8,581 bases of DNA from UBA5486 sp036744795 (GTDB lineage Bacteria; Bacillota; UBA4882; UBA10575): NCBI GenBank assembly GCA_036744795.1, contig DAIOHK010000065.1, positions 1 through 8,581 on the forward strand, read 5' to 3'. Below the pieces are notes generated by a model. That model searched no databases. It was not told the DNA's origin and saw nothing but the letters and a program-made list of their open reading frames with translations. A program made the translations under genes and the position numbers. Shown here piece after piece: positions 5,886-8,581 of this stretch; position 1 is the stretch's first letter; each line of letters begins with the position of its first letter.

Positions 5886-6713
5886 ATGTTAAAGTCGAAA
5901 CAACTACAGTCAGTTGCTGAAAGATATGAAATCAATACATTATATCTTTTTGGTTCATATGTTGATGGAAGTTACCACGAAGATAGTGACATTGATTTGG
6001 CTTTTCTCAGCACAGGTTACGAAAATAATATTGATCATGGCCGACTTTATTTTGATCTCCAAGAAGAGGTTAATCGTGAAATTGATCTAATCGACTTGAG
6101 AAAGGCTCCTTTAACTTTTGCATATAGCATTATTAAAGACGGAAGAGTAATTTATGATCTTGATGAAGATATCCGGACGGATTTTGAAGATGATACGATA
6201 AGAAAGTATCTTGATTTTCTTTATTTTCATCGATTAATACAGGCTGAATTGGATAGTAAATTTCAGCTGAGGGATAATATGATCCGCTTAAGTTTAGTAT
6301 ACGACCGTGTTGCCGTGATTGATAAGTCCTTAAATAGGTTAGAGCAGTTTCGGGAAAACACTATGGAAGAATTTATTTTGAATTCTGATAATTACGCTAT
6401 TGCTGAACACCATTTACGAATAAGTCTGGAGGCGGTATTTGATCTTGGCCGTCATCTTTTAGTGAAAACAGGTTTGGGCAAACCTAATGATTATCGAGAC
6501 ATTTTGATCTTACTAGGTAGAAATAATATTATCCCTTACGACTTTCTGGAACGTATCAAAGGGATGGCCGGTTATCGTAATAGATTAGTGCATATGTACA
6601 ATGAAATCGGCCCTGAAGAACTCTATAATATTATTACTACCAGGCTAGGTGATATAAGAGAATTAACAGCTTTTCTTTTAAAGTATGTACGTCTTAATGG
6701 CGAAAAAGCTTGA
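5886..6713 (+). CDS. MntA-HepT fusion: nucleotidyltransferase antitoxin joined to HepT RNase toxin
   Basis: One 275-aa polypeptide carries both halves of a type VII toxin-antitoxin pair. The N-terminal MNT nucleotidyltransferase domain (about 1-95) has the exact GSx10DxD motif (G23-S24, D35, D37) and a third acidic site in EIDLID (D67 or D70). After a charged helical linker (about 95-131), the HEPN/HepT domain (about 132-275) contains the intact RX4HXY motif (R231, H236, Y238) in YRNRLVHMY. In characterised pairs the MntA enzyme AMPylates the HepT tyrosine of this motif and silences its RNase activity. The genes are normally separate. Here there is no stop or frameshift between the domains. 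ATG 5886 is preferred because AAAGGG lies 7 nt upstream; ATG 5865 overlaps its only possible RBS. The gene is flanked by REP-like palindromes and has its own promoter. Domain calls are firm; toxin activity of the fusion is inferred. Confidence 0.9.
   Translation: MLKSKQLQSVAERYEINTLYLFGSYVDGSYHEDSDIDLAFLSTGYENNIDHGRLYFDLQEEVNREIDLIDLRKAPLTFAYSIIKDGRVIYDLDEDIRTDFEDDTIRKYLDFLYFHRLIQAELDSKFQLRDNMIRLSLVYDRVAVIDKSLNRLEQFRENTMEEFILNSDNYAIAEHHLRISLEAVFDLGRHLLVKTGLGKPNDYRDILILLGRNNIIPYDFLERIKGMAGYRNRLVHMYNEIGPEELYNIITTRLGDIRELTAFLLKYVRLNGEKA
6269..6281 (+). promoter_or_regulatory. Possible internal translation start for a free HepT domain
   Basis: GAGGG (6269-6273) lies 5 nt before an in-frame ATG (6279-6281) within the fusion gene. 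Translation from here would give a 144-aa protein covering residues 132-275, the size of an ordinary free-standing HepT toxin. The ATG falls exactly at the expected HepT domain start (MIRLSLVYDRV). Either this is a relic of formerly separate genes or a working second start; the sequence alone cannot decide. Confidence 0.45.
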
Positions 6714-6762
6714 GAATTTAAGTGTATGATTAAAATTCTCCGTTAGTTGTCTATTTTAATAT

Positions 6763-6798
6763 TCTTAAACGCCTTTCAATAGTGAAAGGCGTTTAAGA
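6763..6798 (+). terminator. Strong hairpin downstream of the MntA-HepT gene
   Basis: CTTAAACGCCTTTC (6764-6777) pairs perfectly with GAAAGGCGTTTAAG (6784-6797) around a 6-nt loop, with one extra T-A pair at the base. It starts about 50 nt after the stop codon. No T-run follows on either strand, so it is not a textbook intrinsic terminator, but it is the likely 3' boundary of the transcript. Confidence 0.55.
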
Positions 6799-6805
6799 TA
6801 ATATA

Positions 6806-6834
6806 CAAGACAAGGGGACGATTCTCTTGTCTTG
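6806..6834 (+). repeat. REP-like palindromic element, copy 2
   Basis: CAAGACAAG (6806-6814) pairs with CTTGTCTTG (6826-6834) around an 11-nt loop GGGACGATTCT. It has the same orientation and nearly the same sequence as copy 1, with one loop difference (ACGATT instead of ACGGTT). It lies 9 nt after the strong hairpin that follows the MntA-HepT gene. Confidence 0.8.
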
Positions 6835-6889
6835 GAATCAAAAATATAACTCTGGGTATTGGCTCCGATGGCATCTTTACAATCAAGAA

Positions 6890-6925
6890 AAGACAAAAGA
6901 ACCGTCCCCTTGTCTTCCCTTGTTT
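6890..6925 (-). repeat. REP-like palindromic element, copy 3, inverted
   Basis: AAGACAA (6890-6896) pairs with TTGTCTT (6910-6916). On the minus strand the loop reads GGGGACGGTTCTT, the same core as copies 1 and 2, so this copy is inverted. A trailing CCCTTGTTTTT (6917-6927) mirrors the extra CCCTTGTCTT of copy 1. Copies 2 and 3 form an inverted pair 55 nt apart, a layout like bacterial interspersed mosaic elements. Confidence 0.8.
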
Positions 6926-6982
6926 TTCAAGAAGCAGTAGCGAAAAATTGATTTTAAAAAGATAAAAGGAGTAGTGTTTATC

Positions 6983-7474
6983 TTGTCACAAAAAAATAAA
7001 TACCCTGTTACCCAAGGAATCCGTTTTTTACGGGCGGCTAAGGTCCCTTTTACTGAGTTTCTTTATGAATACGAGGAAAGGGGAGGGACAGCAGTTTGCG
7101 CCCGGGAACTTGGGATCGATGAACATCTGGCTATCAAGACTTTAATCATGGAAGATGAAAATAAATCTTCCCTTATTGTCTTGATGCATGGCGATTTGGA
7201 GGTCTCTACAAAAGAACTGGCACGGATAATTGGTGTAAAAACAATAAAACCGTGTGAGCCGGCGGTAGCAAATAAACATAGCGGTTATTTGGTGGGTGGT
7301 ACTTCGCCTTTTGGTACCTGGCGGAAGATGCCAGTTTATATGGAGGAAACGATCTTGGATTTGCCGAAAGTTTATATTAACGGAGGGAAAAGGGGTTTTC
7401 TCGTAGCCATGGATCCGCAGGACCTAATAACACTGTTAAACCCGGTATTAGTCAAGGTAGGGATTAATACCTAA
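6983..7474 (+). CDS. ybaK: Cys-tRNA(Pro) deacylase, YbaK/EbsC family
   Basis: This is a trans-editing enzyme that hydrolyses cysteine wrongly attached to tRNA-Pro, protecting translation fidelity in the cytosol. The 163-aa product has full family length. It has the conserved lysine in AIKTLIM (K52), the VLMHGDLEVS segment (67-75), and the substrate-pocket loop GGTSPFGT (105-112) followed by KMPVYMEETILDLPKVYINGG. TTG 6983 is preferred over GTG 6974: the AAAAGGAG RBS ends at 6971, 11 nt before TTG but only 2 nt before GTG. The antiterminator gene in this window also appears to start at TTG. It stands alone between the REP-like pair and an HD-domain gene, with no clear functional link to either. 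The family is confident; specificity for Cys-tRNA(Pro) comes from characterised relatives. Confidence 0.92.
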   Translation: MSQKNKYPVTQGIRFLRAAKVPFTEFLYEYEERGGTAVCARELGIDEHLAIKTLIMEDENKSSLIVLMHGDLEVSTKELARIIGVKTIKPCEPAVANKHSGYLVGGTSPFGTWRKMPVYMEETILDLPKVYINGGKRGFLVAMDPQDLITLLNPVLVKVGINT

Positions 7475-7475
7475 T

Positions 7476-7491
7476 AACTTATCAACTTATC
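7476..7491 (+). repeat. Two tandem copies of an 8-mer
   Basis: AACTTATC occurs twice in direct tandem immediately after the stop codon of the ybaK-like gene. It is short and probably incidental. The rest of this 155-bp gap contains an isolated TATAAT (7541-7546) without a well-spaced -35 box. Confidence 0.3.
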
Positions 7492-7629
7492 AGAGAAAGC
7501 ATTCTTTTCCTCTTGAAGCCGAAATTAGGGAAAGGAAGGATATAATATTAGAGATATAAAGCTCATTTTAAAATACTAGAAATAAACTCTGATTAATATC
7601 ACTACTGAACAAGAAGGGAGTATCGATAA

Positions 7630-8205
7630 ATGAAAAAAGAAGTCACTAGAGATGAAGCCTTAAGTCTGTTAAAGGAGTATATCCAAGATGAAAGCTTAAT
7701 CCGGCATGCACTGGCCGTAGAAGCAGTGATGAGACATTTTGCCACACTTTTTGGTGAAAACGTAGAAAAATGGGGAGTAATAGGTTTAATTCATGATTTG
7801 GACTATGAACGTTATCCAGAGGAACATTGTATAAAAGTCAAGGAAATATTGCTTGAGAAAGGTTGGCCGGATGAGTATATCCATGCGGTGCAAAGCCATG
7901 GATGGGGGCTATGTTCTGAGGTTGAACCTGTTCACCGGATGGAAAAAGTTCTTTATACAATTGATGAGTTAACAGGTCTGATTACAGCCGCTGCACTGGT
8001 TAGGCCAAGTAAAAGCCTACTTGATTTAAAAGTTAAATCGGTAAAGAAAAAGTGGAAAGACAAAGCTTTTGCCGCAGGGGTTAACCGTGAAGTAATTGCT
8101 GATGGTGCGGAAAAAATGGAGATGGAGTTGGATGAGGTCATTAAAGAAACGATTGCCGGTATGCAGGAAGTGGCTGCAGAAATTGGGTTAAAGGGTGATC
8201 TCTAA
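7630..8205 (+). CDS. HD-domain protein, predicted metal-dependent phosphohydrolase
   Basis: This is a predicted cytosolic hydrolase of the HD superfamily; the substrate is unknown. The 191-aa product shows the canonical order of metal ligands: H26 in IRHALAVE, the HD pair H55-D56 in GLIHDLDYERYPEEH, and a later aspartate D112 in IDELTG. The QSHGWG segment (88-93) may add another histidine. The C-terminal half contains VRPSKSLLDLKVKSVKKKWKD (124-144), a stretch I recall as conserved in the small HD hydrolase group COG2316, then an acidic helical end. GGGAG (7616-7620) lies 9 nt upstream of the ATG. There is no GGDEF, response-regulator or RelA/SpoT partner domain, so cyclic-nucleotide or ppGpp turnover cannot be assigned. 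No neighbour clarifies its role. Confidence 0.85.
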   Translation: MKKEVTRDEALSLLKEYIQDESLIRHALAVEAVMRHFATLFGENVEKWGVIGLIHDLDYERYPEEHCIKVKEILLEKGWPDEYIHAVQSHGWGLCSEVEPVHRMEKVLYTIDELTGLITAAALVRPSKSLLDLKVKSVKKKWKDKAFAAGVNREVIADGAEKMEMELDEVIKETIAGMQEVAAEIGLKGDL

Positions 8206-8463
8206 AAAAGTTCTTTTTCCGGGAAATTTCAGAGGATTAAAGTAGTCCCCCACCCTGGCAAGCTGGAGTACATGAAAGGATAAAAATTCAATTTAAGTTA
8301 TAATCTCCGAAAATTTTAGCCTCCGCTTCACCAAGAATGCTAAATGAAGAAATCCAATTTCACTGCTGAAACAACATTCTGACCAGGATGGGTTTAATAT
8401 CAACACGAGCGACCAGCGACGAGTTTCGTAAAAAAAGCAGAATCAACAAAAGGGGGAATAATA
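8206..8463. other. 258-bp intergenic region without a recognised gene
   Basis: I see no coding region, RNA gene or riboswitch here. An isolated TATAAT occurs at 8299-8304 but has no convincing -35 box 16-18 nt upstream. A short GCGAC direct repeat lies at about 8408-8418. The AGGGGG ribosome binding site of the next gene is at 8452-8457. Confidence 0.6.
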
Positions 8464-8581
8464 ATGATTAGAAGAAGTAGCGAAAGGATTATTGAATACA
8501 AAGAAAAACAGTTCCAGGGTGAGGGCGGTGTAACTGTACGTAGTCTGCTTAATAGTCCGGATGAAATGTACGGTAAAGGGC
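8464..8581 (+). CDS. Probable cupin-domain protein, 5' part cut by the window edge
   Basis: The reading frame starts at ATG 8464, 6 nt after a strong AAAAGGGGG ribosome binding site, and stays open to the window end (39 codons). The visible product begins MIRRSSERIIEYKEKQFQGE, then GGVTVRSLLNSPDEMYGKG. This opening resembles small single-domain cupins of anaerobic Bacillota, which have a charged start, a GxGxVTV-type strand and an EMYGKG turn. The metal-binding histidines of the cupin motifs would lie beyond the window, so the assignment rests on the first residues only. Confidence 0.6.
   Translation, partial: MIRRSSERIIEYKEKQFQGEGGVTVRSLLNSPDEMYGKG

Noticed and set aside
5749..6867. CGGAGCC (5749-5755) and its inverse GGCTCCG (6861-6867) as terminal inverted repeats of an insertion
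   Set aside because: The match is only 7 bp, does not extend, and lies inside rather than at the ends of the REP-flanked segment.
5659..6925. CRISPR array made from the three repeated palindromes
   Set aside because: The copies differ in orientation and are 55 nt to over 1 kb apart, with a gene between them. No regular repeat-spacer pattern or cas gene is present.
8206..8463. T-box or other riboswitch before the cupin gene
   Set aside because: No T-box core sequence, no terminator stem with a U-run and no recognisable aptamer motif was found.

Overview
The window looks like a chromosomal segment of a low-GC Gram-positive anaerobe (Bacillota, probably Clostridia or Halanaerobiales-like). The reasons are AT-rich DNA, strong GGAGG-type ribosome binding sites, frequent TTG/GTG starts, a PRD antiterminator paired with an RNA antiterminator site, and a REP-like palindrome of the AAGACAAGGGGACGG type that I recall from many clostridial genomes. 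This placement is inference; no rRNA or other marker gene is present. All recognised genes are on the + strand.

Positions 1-5655 form an amino-sugar uptake and catabolism locus. A GlcT/LicT-type antiterminator (276-1121) is followed by a consensus promoter, a GlcT-like RAT site and an overlapping terminator in the leader of a GlcNAc-type PTS EIICB transporter (1252-2658). Next come a TIM-barrel-like protein of unknown function (2886-3785), N-acetylglucosamine-6-phosphate deacetylase NagA (3893-5029) and a free-standing EIIA-Glc protein (5176-5655) that can phosphorylate the EIICB protein, which lacks its own EIIA domain. The expected next enzyme, glucosamine-6-phosphate deaminase (NagB), is not in the window; the uncharacterised TIM-barrel gene lies between transporter and deacetylase.

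Positions 5656-6973 are an accessory island. One gene (5886-6713) with its own near-consensus extended -10 promoter encodes a single polypeptide joining a MntA-type nucleotidyltransferase (antitoxin of type VII systems) to a HepT-type RNase (toxin). All signature motifs are intact, and an in-frame internal start with a Shine-Dalgarno-like sequence lies exactly at the domain border. The gene is bracketed by three copies of a REP-like palindrome, one on the left and an inverted pair on the right.

Positions 6974-8581 are housekeeping or hypothetical genes: a YbaK/EbsC Cys-tRNA(Pro) deacylase, an HD-domain predicted phosphohydrolase, and the first 39 codons of a probable cupin protein cut by the window edge.

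The points most worth following are the one-polypeptide MntA-HepT gene with its possible internal start, the REP-like elements around it, and the unknown TIM-barrel protein within a nag locus.
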